A stretch of 64,000 nt of DNA from Paralithodes platypus (taxonomy: Eukaryota; Arthropoda; Malacostraca; Decapoda; Lithodidae): assembly GCA_032716605.1 (NCBI GenBank), contig CM064538.1, positions 22,952,207-23,016,206 on the forward strand, given 5' to 3'. Below the pieces are notes generated by a model. That model worked only from the letters and a program-made list of their open reading frames with translations, was not told the origin of the DNA and did no database searches. Each line of letters begins with the position of its first letter. Position 1 is the first letter of the stretch. The translations under genes and the position numbers were made by a program. Shown in pieces: positions 46,308 to 57,400 of the stretch.

Positions 46308-46308
<1 letters not shown>
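45829..46308 (-). mobile_element. Full-length tRNA-derived SINE, about 480 bp
   Basis: The head on the minus strand has A box TAGCCTAGTAGGTAGAGC (complement of 46285-46302) and B box GTGTTCAATCCCC (complement of 46249-46261). The body includes TTCACCTAGCTGTAAATAGG and GAATGGTACCATACAGATCC. The 3' end is AACTGAGTAAC plus (AC)n. It is the reference for the headless copies at 36136 and 63713. The 62-codon frame on the opposite strand is shared by all copies only because they are copies. Confidence 0.8.
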
Positions 46309-46369
<61 letters not shown>

Positions 46370-46526
46370 AGGACTATAAGGGGGTTGTGTAGTAGAAATT
46401 AGGTATGGGGGGAGTGTAAGTGGGTAGAGGGCTGTGTGTGTGTTTGTGTGTGTGTGTGTGTTAAGGATTATAAGGGGGTTGTGTAGTAGAAATTAGGTAT
46501 GGGGGGAGTGTAAGTGGGTAGAGGGC

Positions 46527-46563
<37 letters not shown>

Positions 46564-46660
46564 TAAGGATTATAAGGGGGTTGTGTAGTAGAAATTAGGT
46601 ATGGGGGGAGTGTAAGTGGGTAGAGGGCTGTGTGTGTGTTTGTGTGTTAGGGATTAGAAG
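46309..46660. repeat. (GT)n linked to a roughly 110-bp tandem repeat, 3-4 units
   Basis: A 60-bp GT tract, then units containing TTATAAGGGGGTTGTGTAG, AAATTAGGTATGGGGGGAG and a GT run. The last unit is truncated in a G run at 46660. Confidence 0.9.
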
Positions 46661-46713
46661 GGGGGGGGGGGGAGAGGGGGCAGGTTACGTAGTAGAAATT
46701 AGGTGGGGGACAG

Positions 46714-46749
<36 letters not shown>

Positions 46750-46753
<4 letters not shown>

Positions 46754-46943
46754 GTTATTCTAGTTTTCTCCCTAGACCTCTAAGAAGCTTAAATAAGAAA
46801 CACCCACAAGAACCCCCTTCGAGATACATTTGTGCATTTTTTGGTAGAGAAATGTATCAGTCTTTGGCCGGTTCCTCCTAAATTACAGGCTCGCTATAGC
46901 TTGCCAGGAAAAAATCGACTCCTAAAGGACACAATAGGTCTTA
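46750..46943 (-). mobile_element. Family A fragment, A8
   Basis: Has CTCCCTAGACCTCTAAGAAG through GGCTCGCTATAGCTTGCCAG and ends at GGTCTTAA, where E8 begins. The left end is missing. Confidence 0.7.
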
Positions 46944-47166
46944 ACCCCTTCTTTACCGGGGGGGGGGGGGGGCCCTCTTTTGTTTTCATTCTAGCTTTAT
47001 TTAGAAGATTTTTTTTTGTAGGTTAGGAAGGATCTGTGGTAGTCAAAATTGTTAATTTAGATAGTTCGAAGCCTGTTACTTGCTGGATGCCCTATTTAAA
47101 CTTCATCAAATCTTCTAAATATTGCTAGAATACAACATGAAATACGCTGCCGGTACTGAAGGGGAT
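46941..47166 (+). mobile_element. Family E MITE, copy E8
   Basis: TTAACCCCTTCTTTACCGG at the left, GCCGGTACTGAAGGGGATAA at the right. A G run at 46958-46972 replaces the usual GCGACGTC and may be a sequencing artefact. Confidence 0.8.
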
Positions 47167-47184
47167 AATATTGGGAGAAAATTC

Positions 47185-47410
47185 AATTGGCCACTTGCGA
47201 GTTTCAGGCTATAAGGAAGTTGGAGCCATAAATATCGATATAGAACAGAAATTAAAAATAGTGCACGTTTCTGATGGATAAAGACTGTGTTGATTTGGGT
47301 TGTATGTATTTGTAAATGCACTACGACCGTATTTTAGCTGGAAATTCTTCTAAATATTGATGTCTACGGCTCCAACTTCCTTATAGCCCGAAACTCGCAA
47401 GTGGTCAATT
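47185..47410. mobile_element. 226-bp MITE with TTGGCCACTTGCGAG ends
   Basis: Inverted repeats of about 50 bp: AATTGGCCACTTGCGAGTTT at 47185 and its complement with two mismatches ending at 47410, including TAAGGAAGTTGGAGCC. Non-coding, a single copy in this window. Confidence 0.75.
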
Positions 47411-47469
47411 AAGATGCTATAAGAATATACTGTATTATCAACAAACGGCAAGTAATACAAGCGTAATAA

Positions 47470-47775
47470 CATAATTGAGAACACACACCTGACCCCAAAA
47501 TGGCAAAATAAACACAAAAACAACCTTTATAATACAAATCCGACCCCAAAATGGCAATATATACGCAAGAACAACCCTGAGAACACAAATCCGACCCTAA
47601 AATGGCAAAATATACGCAATCAAAACTCTCAGAAAACACATCCCCCCAAAATTAATGGCGACACTAGCATAAAATCAACCCTTAGAACACAAATCTAACC
47701 CCAAAATAGCGAACTAAACTTAACATTAACCTATAGAACACACAAATCCGACCCCAAAATGGCTGACAAATACCC
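47470..47775. repeat. Degenerate tandem repeat, CCGACCCCAAAATGGC type
   Basis: About six units of roughly 50-60 bp, each with ACACAAATCCGACCCCAAAA and TGGC. Substitutions and indels suggest an old array. Confidence 0.7.
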
Positions 47776-47929
47776 CCCAAAAAGACGAGACCGAGATCCA
47801 GCCATTATGAAGATCAAGGCAGCACCCGCACCGCATGACTCCCGAGCTACCCCCCCCCTTCGACAAAGAGGGCTAATTTGAGGCTAAAGATATATGTGGG
47901 AGCCGGCTTTTGAGCAGGGGGTAAGGAGG

Positions 47930-48660
47930 AGGCCTGGGGGGGAGGTGGGGGGGGGGGGGGCAGGATGAAAGATGGTGGGGGGTAGTTGCATGTTAATTCA
48001 CGAGTGCTTGAGAGGCCCCATGCTGATATAAGTGGAGGTGGTGGGGATGGGGAGGAGGAGTGGGAGTGGAGGGTAAGAGGGGAGTGAGGGAGGGAGGGGT
48101 GGGGGTGGGTGGGAGTGGAGGAGAGGAGTGGAGCTAATGGGGAAAGAGGGAGAGGGGAGGAGAGGGAAAAGGAAGGGAGGGGTGGAGTGGAGGAAGGGAG
48201 AAGAAGGGAGAGTGAAGGAGAGAGGGAGGGTAAGGGAGGAGGAAGGGGGTGGGCATGAGAGGAGTGGAAGAGAGAGGGAAGATGGAGGAGTGAGGGAGAG
48301 GAGGAAGGGGAATGTAGGAGTTTGGGAGGTGGGAGGAGTGAGGGAGGGGAAGGGTAAGGAGAAGTGGGATGGGCAGGAGTAGGGGAGAGTGAGGGAGGAG
48401 TGGGAAGGGGAGAAGGGGGTGGGGATGAGGGGGGTGAGGGAGGAGTGGGGAGGAAGGGAGGAGTGGGGAGTGGAGGAGTAGGGATGAAAGGAGAAAAGAG
48501 GGGAAGAGGAAAGGAGGAGGGAGGAGTAAGGAAGAGTGAGGGGTGGAGTGAAGGAAGGGGGGGGGGATGAAGGAAAGATAAATGGGGTGTGGGGGAGGGG
48601 GAAGGAGGGGAGAAAGAAACACAGAGAAAGGGAATAATAATAGAGAGAGAAAGACAGAAA
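47930..48660. repeat. Purine-strand GGA/GGGA block, about 700 bp
   Basis: The plus strand is almost purely A and G with T interruptions. Open frames on either strand are low-complexity. No gene signal. Confidence 0.9.
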
Positions 48661-48676
48661 GAACGACAGGAAGAAA

Positions 48677-49275
48677 TTTACCCCTTCTGAACCGGCGACG
48701 TTTTTATAATGGGGGATGGGTCATTTTTCTGGACCCCCTTCTCCCTCATGTTTAACCCCATTAGCTTTCAGATTTTATGACGTTCGGCTCATTAGTTTGT
48801 CGGTTTTAAGACCTTTCGACCCATTTCTTTGTCAATATTAAGACCTTTCGTGCTATTTAGGTGTCGATTATTTTCCTGGCGAACGATAGTGAGCCTTTAA
48901 TTTTGGAAGAACCGGCCTAACGAAAAATGTACACATTAATTTAGAAAGGGGATCTAGTGGATGTGTTTTGTTAAGTTTGATGGTGGTCTAGGGAGGAAAC
49001 AAATACAAATATATACAGTACATAAATGATGAACTAAATACAAATATATACAGTACATAAATGATGAACTAAATACGCCCATCTCCCCTTAATATTATTC
49101 TAGCCATCTTTACACGATTGTGTGCAGTTTAAGAAGGATCTGTGGTAGTAAAAAAGGGTTAAGTGAGATAGTTAGAAGCAGGAGGCCCTTTTTAAACTTA
49201 CTATAATATCGTCTAAATCGTCTAATAGTAGCCAGGATAAAGTTAAAAGTATGTCGCCGGTGCAGACAGGGTTAA
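48677..49275 (+). mobile_element. Family E MITE, copy E9, interrupted by A9
   Basis: Left CCCCTTCTGAACCGGCGACG at 48681. The interior resumes after A9 at about 49093 with TATTCTAGCCATC, and the right end is GTCGCCGGTGCAGACAGGGTTAA. Here A entered near the left end of E, at a TAA-rich site, and not at the usual internal TTAA. Confidence 0.8.
48703..49094 (+). mobile_element. Family A MITE, copy A9, with 33-bp duplication
   Basis: From GGGGGATGGGTCATTTTTC to CGCCCATCTCCCCTTAA. Part of the central hairpin is deleted (GGCCTAACGAAAAATG). In the AT-rich tail a 33-bp unit with AATACAAATATATACAGTAC is present twice, an early stage of the kind of expansion seen in A1. Confidence 0.8.
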
Positions 49276-50330
49276 GGGGGTAGTGGTTGTTTTGTTGGTC
49301 TATATATTTGTTTACTTATTACCGGTACTTTTGGAGTTTCTTCGCTAGACCTCCAACCCGTTGAGCCCCGGCTAGTTATAATATTTTGTTCACCCCAGTC
49401 CCAAGCCATTTTCACTTATTTTTTTTGTTTGCTAAAATGGAAGACAAGGATGAGAAATGAAAAAAAAAAAAAAAAAAAATCACCTCTGACATTTTTTTTT
49501 TGGGGGGGGGGGCCGGGGGGGGGGTTGGGGGGGGAGCTTCAAAAAAATTTGTTGAGCCAAAATGGAAGAGAATGGTGAGAAATGAACACAAATAAAAAAA
49601 ACTCATTTCGGTCATTTGGGGGGTGGGGGGGGGTTTCAATAGTTCGTGTCCCCCGCATGACCACCCGCCCGGGAGCACTAGGGTAAAAACTGAGTATGGC
49701 ATTGTACGGCATACATCCTAAGGAGTATCTCACATAAATCTCAAGCCTCTAGCTCCCATACGACCGGAGTAATGAAGGTTCAAAGTGGCGGTAAACTAGG
49801 GGTGTAAACTATCCCCACTAAGCCCACCACCACCAGCCGCGCGGCTGTCTCGGCCCGCTCCAACCTACTGGCCCGGCTCCCCCACACACTACGGTACCGC
49901 CCCCTCCTATTCTCCCGCCATTTCCTACCTTACGAGCCACGTAAGTGTTTTTTATATGTCGGACGCACGTGATGCATCGCTGGGAGTTGGTGATCAAAGA
50001 CTGCCGACGCAACACGTGCGACGCTGGGTCTCAACGGGTTAAGGTTAAAATAATGCCCCCTAGACCCCCTTTCAAGGTAAATTTGTAAATTTTTCGGTAG
50101 AAAAACGTCCAGGCCGAAGGCCGGTTTCTTCAAAAATTACAGGCTCGCTATTGCTCGCCAGAACAAATCGACATCTACTGTATATGGCACGAAAGGTCTT
50201 AATATTGGCATAGAAATAAGACAAAAAGTCTTAAAATTGACTAACTAATGGAACACAAGTATTAAAATGTCAAAACTAACATGCTAAACATGAGGGAGAA
50301 GGGAGTCTGTAAAAAGCGACTACCTCCCCT
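49272..50330 (-). mobile_element. Family A MITE, copy A10, interrupted by element F
   Basis: The left TTAA (49272-49275) is shared with the end of E9. It is broken after TTCGCTAGACCTCC (49349) and resumes near 50042 with the CCCCCTAGACCCCC stretch, running to CCCCTTTAAGG near 50330. Confidence 0.7.
49350..50041. mobile_element. Element F inserted in A10
   Basis: The ends AACCCGTTGAGCCC and TCTCAACGGGTT are inverted. About 690 bp, with poly-A, poly-T and poly-G runs at 49460-49545. No transposase. The TIRs are short (about 14 bp), and no clear target duplication is seen. Confidence 0.5.
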
Positions 50331-50394
50331 TTAAGGAGAAAGAAAATGTAGGTTATGTTCCCTTACCCTCTGACGCTGTTTAGACACAAGTGAA

Positions 50395-50466
50395 GAGAGA
50401 GAGAGAGTGAGAGAGAGAGAGAGTGAGTGAGTGAGAGAGAGAGAGTGAGTGTGAGAGAGTGAGAGT
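50395..50466. repeat. (GA)n/(GAGT)n tract at LINE 3' end
   Basis: A GA repeat joined to the complement of the LINE-1 tail (AGAGTACAAAAGAGTAC). Confidence 0.95.
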
Positions 50467-51625
50467 ACAAAAGAGTACAAAGGAAATCAAGCAACAACAG
50501 ATCTGGTGACTCTTCTAGGCCGCTTGTCTTCCAAAACACTGAGGATCAATTGTCCAAACAGTAGTTTAGAATGGGTAAGGGAACATTGGAAAGGGAATTA
50601 CTGCCCTGGAGCTAATGTCCATGGCAGGATTAGGAAGTTAGTAGGGGACAGATGGGTTAGTAACTGAGGGGGGGATAAAATAAAGTTATTAATTTACAAA
50701 CGCAGTCAGTCGCGGGTTTGATGCGAGATATTTGTCAAGGCGAAGTTTAAATGAATCAATGGTGCTGCAGTCTATAACATCTCGGGGAAGCCCATTCCAC
50801 AAGTTGACAACTCGATTAAAGAAGAAATTCTTAGATTGGTGCGAGTTAAAAGATTTACCGATAATTTTGCAATCGTTTCCCCGCGTGTAATTAGATTGGT
50901 CGATAGTGAAGTACTTACTACAGTTCATATTGTCGATGCCTTTGATGATTTTGAACACTTGAATTAAGTCGCCTCTTAATCTGCGCTGGGTTAAAGGAAA
51001 TAGTTATAATTCTCTAAGACGCTCCTCGTATGGTTTGTTCTTTAGGCTAGGTATCATTTTGGTAACTCTACGTTGAACTCGTTTTAGCTTGTCTATATCT
51101 TTTTGGTAGTAAGGGCACCAGGATTGAACGCAGTATTCCAGAAGAGGGCGGACTAAGGAATTGTAAAGGGTTAGGATAACTTCTTTGGATTTATGCTCAA
51201 ATGACCTGCCTATAAAGCCAATTATTTTGTTTGCTTTCTTAACAACTTCTGAACATTGTTGACTCGGTTTTAGATTACTCGATATTGTTACTCCCAGATC
51301 GGTTTCTCTGTTTACATTCTTAAGCTGAGTGCCATTCATCGAATAGTTTGCTTTCTCATTTTGGTATCCGATATGTATTACTTTACATTTATCCGCATTG
51401 AAACTCATTTGCCAAATTTGGGCCCAACGTGACAGCTTATCTAGATTGTTTTGCATATCGTCAACTTGTTCTTTTGAGAGTACGCTATTTGCAATTTTTG
51501 TATCGTCAGCAAATTTTGAGATTGTACAGGTGAGACCCTCATCTATGTCGTTGATGTAAATTAGAAAGAGAATTGGTCCTAGTACCGATCCCTGGGGTAC
51601 CCCGCTACTTACATTGGTTCATTTA

Positions 51626-51630
<5 letters not shown>
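50467..51630 (-). mobile_element. LINE-1 family, copy c, strongly 5' truncated
   Basis: 3' end at 50467 as in copies a and b. The 5' end stops at 51630 inside the SGVPQGSVLGP region and passes straight into (GA)n. It keeps most of the 3' untranslated region. Confidence 0.85.
50689..51630 (-). pseudogene. RT C-terminal half of LINE-1 copy c
   Basis: Frames at 51004-51456 and 50689-50958, plus codons up to 51630, cover NVSSGVPQGSVLGP, FADDTKIANS, KCKVIHIGYQNEKANY, RPLLEYCVQSWCPYYQ and the C-terminal NPRLTAFVN. A break lies near 50960-51004. It cannot encode a working protein because the polymerase fingers are missing. Confidence 0.85.
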
Positions 51631-51664
<34 letters not shown>

Positions 51665-51712
51665 GAGTGAGTGAGTGAGTGAGTGAGTGAGTGAGTGAGA
51701 AAGAGAGAGAAA
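51631..51712. repeat. (GA)n and (GAGT)n tract
   Basis: A microsatellite directly at the truncated 5' end of LINE-1 copy c. Confidence 0.95.
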
Positions 51713-51789
51713 AACTATATTACATTGCTCGAAAATGGCTAAAACAAGCGAAAACTTCAACAATAATTAAACAAAATATTATAATAACC

Positions 51790-52175
51790 CCAGATAGAGT
51801 TTAGGGAAGATGGGCTGTTTTTTTGGTCTATTAATTCATGTACCAGTATTCCTTTATTTTCTAGTTTCCTCGCTAGACCTCCATCTAACTTAGAAAAATC
51901 CCCCCCCCCCCCCCCCGCCCCTCCTTCAAGATATATTTGTACGTTTTCCGATAGAAAAATGTCCCGGCCAAAGGCCAATTTCTCTTAAATTACAGGCTCG
52001 CTATCGCTTGCAAAGAAGAAATCGACACCTAAATGACACATCCTTAATATTGAAAAAACAATGGGCAAAAAGTCTTAAACTCGCTAAACTAATGGAACGA
52101 ACGTCTTTAAATCTCAAAACTAATATGCTAAACATGAGGAAGATGGGTGTCCAGAAAAAGCGAGTACCTCCCCCT
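51790..52175 (-). mobile_element. Family A MITE, copy A11
   Basis: Left TTTAGGGAAGATGGGCTG, right CTACCTCCCCCTTCA. Both TTAA ends are degraded. A poly-C run of about 16 lies at 51900-51916. Confidence 0.75.
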
Positions 52176-52305
52176 TCAGTAACATTTATAGGTACGATAA
52201 GGCCATTACAATATACGGTCAGCCCAGGCTATAAAGGCTACTGTAAAGAGGATGGCATGGTATTATAATTCTCCCTACTAATGGCTCGGCAAAGGCGTGC
52301 GCTAA

Positions 52306-53201
52306 AGCAGGCGTCACACCATGCCGACTTGAGCCAAGACTGACCACGACCTTTAGTCGTGGTCAGGAGTGCCGACCTTCGGCGGAGAGCTTAAGGATTT
52401 GGGGGGGTGAGTTTTGGACGGGACGCAGTATGGATGGCCACGCCGCCTGACGGCGACCTGACGGGGTAGAGCGGCGCCCATGCAGGACTGAAGGTGAGAC
52501 CTAGGTCGCCGCTGGAGTGCCGATCTGCGGCGTAGCGCGTTGACAACGACCCGACGAACGGCGTCGACAGGAGGTAGGGCGGCGTCAATATGCATTACTG
52601 TGCCGATGGACGGCGACCCCTTCAGTATGGACGGCTGATTATTAACTGATTATTTCAGTTAATTCTGTTATTTTATTATTATTATTAATTTAATTATGTA
52701 TTGAATGTTGTTATTTTTCATTTTTTCTGTAATTAATATACCTAACCTTATATTTTGATGGTTATTGATAATATATCTATTATTTAATTATTTAATTATG
52801 TCGTTTATTTATATATTGACCGTTAGGGCATCGTTGGGTCGCCGCAAGCCGCCGCTGATCCCCGCAGGTTGTTATGGTGATGCCGCCTGACGCAGACCTC
52901 ATTTATGGTGCCGTGTGCCGCCGCACTGACGCCTACCTTTTCCCGTCAAGCGCCGTCAAGCGCCGTCACACGCCATCAGCCTCCCGTCCCCTTCCCGTCC
53001 CATTTTTTTACCTCACTCCATGCCGACTTGATTTTCAATGTTGTGCATGTAGAAATTTTGAGGGGGTATGTGAAGACCCATCCCGACCTGTTTTTTATGT
53101 TGGCGACGGCCCATGATGCGCGGCGACGTAGACCAAGACTGTCCACGACCCTTAGGTCGCGGACAGTCTTGGCCTAAAATCGGCTAGGTGTGACGGGTGC
53201 T
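52306..53201. mobile_element. PIF/Harbinger-type non-autonomous element (K), 896 bp
   Basis: Imperfect inverted ends of about 37 bp start AGCAGGCGTCACACCATGCC at the left and, complemented, AGCACCCGTCACACCTAGCC at the right. Both are flanked by TAA (52303-52305 and 53202-53204), the usual 3-bp target of PIF/Harbinger elements. The interior has GC-rich repeated phrases (GACGGCGACC, GCCGCC) near both ends around an AT-rich middle. No transposase. Confidence 0.75.
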
Positions 53202-53289
53202 TAAGAGATTAGTGGGTGAATTTTAGCACATTCTGGTGGTTTTAGGCAGCTGAAATGACTCTTTATTATTTCTTTTCTTCTGACGACAA

Positions 53290-53600
53290 ATTGAATCCCT
53301 TAGGAGCAAATGTATCCATACTTAATGAAAAACTACTACTGCATCTTATTACGACTAGGTTTTTTATAATTAGCACCAGATTTCACTACAAAATCTTCAC
53401 AATAACTGAGAAATCTTGATGGGAACTTTGCAATTTACCGTCAGTTGAAATGACTCTTACTGGTGCATGCGTTGGCAGGGTTTGTTTACAGTCGTTCCTT
53501 TTACTAACTGATGGTAAATTGTCATGTCATTATTTACATTACTCAGCTATAACGAAGATTTTGTAGCTAATTCGGTTTTTCACTTTGAAAACTTAGCATT
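53290..53600. mobile_element. Partial copies of the 34444 MITE family
   Basis: CAAATTGAATCCCTTAG (53292), TTTACCGTCAGTTGAAATGA (53434) and CTAACTGATGGTAAATTG (53505) match parts of the element at 34444-34655 in two orientations. The arrangement is scrambled. Confidence 0.45.
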
Positions 53601-53645
53601 AATAAAACGTAGAGAAATATTAGTTTCATATCATTTCATTGACTA

Positions 53646-53870
53646 TAGTCCGTTCATTCTAGGTTGGGCAAAAATCGTAACCTCTAACCTCTGTAACTCA
53701 AAAAGGGCTAGAGCAACCGACCCGTCAATTTATACACATATTTCCTAGCCTAATCTTCCTATTTGGTAGAAATATTAGCTCGATTACTTTAGTCCTTTTT
53801 GAGTTATGAGAGGTTAGGGGTTACCATTTCTGCCCAACCTAGAATGAACGGACTATAGTGAGAAATATAT
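53646..53870. mobile_element. Family J fold-back MITE, complete copy
   Basis: Inverted ends of about 64 bp: GTCCGTTCATTCTAGGTTGG and its complement, flanked by TA. The right half contains GAAATATTAGCTCGATTAC, complement of the phrase found at 12745, 19075 and 34740. Tc1/mariner-type by its TA target; non-coding. Confidence 0.8.
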
Positions 53871-53877
53871 ATGAACC

Positions 53878-53879
<2 letters not shown>

Positions 53880-53926
<47 letters not shown>
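53880..53926. repeat. (AT)n microsatellite
   Basis: A pure TA run. Confidence 0.95.
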
Positions 53927-53928
<2 letters not shown>

Positions 53929-54058
53929 CATATATATCGAAGAAAATCGTCTAATGGTATCCATGATAAACTGTTAAATTATATCATAGGCCTCAAGGGG
54001 TCAACCTAACATATTACAAACGGAATTAAGTTTTTATTAATACAAATTAAATTATTGC

Positions 54059-54459
54059 TTAAGGGAAGACGGCCCGTTATTTATATATATTGTTATTTAT
54101 ATGTTTTTGGTTTTTGTCTATCAATTTATGTATTCCTTTATTTCGTAGTTTCCTCCCTAGACCTCCATCAAGCTTAGAAAAACACCTCCTAGACCCCCTT
54201 CAAGAGAGATTTGTACATTTTTCGGTAGAAAATTGCCCCGGTCAAAGGCCGATTCCTCCTAAAATTACAGGCTCGCTATCGCTAGCCAGGAAAAATCGAC
54301 ACCTAAATGGCACGAAGGGTCCTAATATTGATAAAGAAATGGGGTGAAAGGTCATATTAAAACCCCCAAACTAATGGAACCAACGTCTTAAAATGTCAAA
54401 ACTAGTGGGGCTTAACACGAGGGAGAAGGGGGACCCGAAAAACGACCGTCTCCCCTTAA
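54059..54459 (-). mobile_element. Family A MITE, copy A12
   Basis: TTAA at 54059-54062 and 54456-54459. Left AGGGAAGACGGCCCG, right AACGACCGTCTCCCC. All family parts are present. The 24-bp satellite starts about 18 bp beyond its end. Confidence 0.9.
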
Positions 54460-54477
54460 GATATGATGATGATATCA

Positions 54478-57400
54478 ATGAACCAATACATTCACTAATA
54501 AATGAACCAATACATTCACTAATAAATGAACCATACATTATAATAAATGAACCATACATTATAATACATTCACTAATAAATGAACCAATACATTCACTAA
54601 TAAATGAACCAATACATTCACTAATAAATGAACCAATACATTCACTAATAAATGAACCCATACATTCACTAATAAATGAACCCATACATTCACTAATAAA
54701 TGAACCCATACATTCACTAATAAATGAACCCATACATTCACTAATAAATGAACCATACATTATAATAAATGAACCCATACATTCACTAATAAATGAACCC
54801 ATACATTCACTAATAAATGAACCCATACATTCACTAATAAATGAACCCATACATTCACTAATAAATGAACCATACATTATAATCAATGAACCAATACATT
54901 CACTAATAAATGAACCCATACATTCACTAATAAATGAACCCATACATTCACTAATAAATGAACCCATACATTCACTAATAAATGAACCCATACATTCACT
55001 AATAAATGAACCCATACATTCACTAATAAATGAACCCATACATTCACTAATAAATGAACAACATTCACTAATAAATGAACCCATACATTCACTAATAAAT
55101 GAACCCATACATTCACGAATAAATGAACCCATACATTCACTAATAAATGAACCCATACATTCACTAATAAATGAACCCATACATTCACTAATAAATGAAC
55201 CCATACATTCACTAATAAATGAACCCATACATTCACTAATAAATGAACCCATACATTCACTAATAAATGAACCCATACATTCACTAATAAATGAACCCAT
55301 ACATTCACTAATAAATGAACCCATACATTCACTAATAAATGAACCCATACATTCACTAATAAATGAACCCATACATTCACTAATAAATGAACCCATACAT
55401 TCACTAATAAATGAACCCATACATTCACTAATAAATGAACCCATACATTCACTAATAAATGAACCCATACATTCACTAATAAATGAACCCATACATTCAC
55501 TAATAAATGAACCCATACATTCACTAATAAATGAACCCATACATTCACTAATAAATGAACCCATACATTCACTAATAATGAACCCATACATTCACTAATA
55601 AATGAACCCATACATTCACTAATAAATGAACCCATACATTCACTAATAAATGAACCCATACATTCACTAATAAATGAACCCATACATTCACTAATAAATG
55701 AACCCATACATTCACTAATAAATGAACCCATACATTCACTAAATGAACCCATACATTCACTAATAAATGAACCCATACATTCACTAATAAATGAACCCAT
55801 ACATTCACTAATAAATGAACCCATACATTCACTAATAAATGAACCCATACATTCACTAATAAATGAACCCATACATTCACTAATAAATGAGACCATACAT
55901 TCACTAATAAATGAACCCATACATTCACTAATAAATGAACCCATACATTCACTAATAAATGAACCCATACATTCACTAATAAATGAACCCATACATTCAC
56001 TAATAAATGAACCCATACATTCACTAATAAATGAACCCATACATTCACTAATAAATGAACCCATACATTCACTAATAAATGAACCCATACATTCACTAAT
56101 AAATGAACCCATACATTCACTAATAAATGAACCCATACATTCACTAATAAATGAACCCATACATTCACTAATAAATGAACCCATACATTCACTAATAAAT
56201 GAACCCATACATTCACTAATAAATGAACCCATACATTCACTAATAAATGAACCCCTACATTCACTAATAAATGAACCCATACATTCACTAATAAATGAAC
56301 CCCTACATTCACTAATAAATGAACCCCTACATTCACTAATAAATGAACCCCTACATTCACTAATAAATGAACCCATACATTCACTAATAAATGAACCCAT
56401 ACATTCACTAATAAATGAACCCATACATTCACTAATAAATGAACCCCTACATTCACTAATAAATGAACCCATACATTCACTAATAATGAACCCATACATT
56501 CACTAATAAATGAACCCATACATTCACTAATAAATGAACCCATACATTCACTAATAAATGAACCCATACATTCACTAATAAATGAACCCATACATTCACT
56601 AATAAATGAACCCATACATTCACTAATAAATGAACCCATACATTCACTAATAAATGAACCCATACATTCACTAATAAATGAACCCATACATTCACTAATA
56701 AATGAACCCATACATTCACTAATAAATGAACCCATACATTCACTAATAAATGAACCCATACATTCACTAATAAATGAACCCATACATTCACTAATAAATG
56801 AACCCATACATTCACTAATAAATGAACCCATACATTCACTAATAAATGAACCCATACATTCACTAATAAATGAACCCATACATTCACTAATAAATGAACC
56901 CATACATTCACTAATAAATGAACCCATACATTCACTAATAAATGAACCCATACATTCACTAATAAATGAACCCATACATTCACTAATAAATGAACCCATA
57001 CATTCACTAATAAATGAACCCATACATTCACTAATAAATGAACCCATACATTCACTAATAAATGAACCCATACATTCACTAATAAATGAACCCATACATT
57101 CACTAATAAATGAACCCATACATTCACTAATAAATGAACCCATACATTCACTAATAAATGAACCCATACATTCACTAATAAATGAACCCATACATTCACT
57201 AATAAATGAACCCATACATTCACTAATAAATGAACCCATACATTCACTAATAAATGAACCCATACATTCACTAATAAATGAACCCATACATTCACTAATA
57301 AATGAACCCATACATTCACTAATAAATGAACCCATACATTCACTAATAAATGAACCCATACATTCACTAATAAATGAACCCATACATTCACTAATAAATG

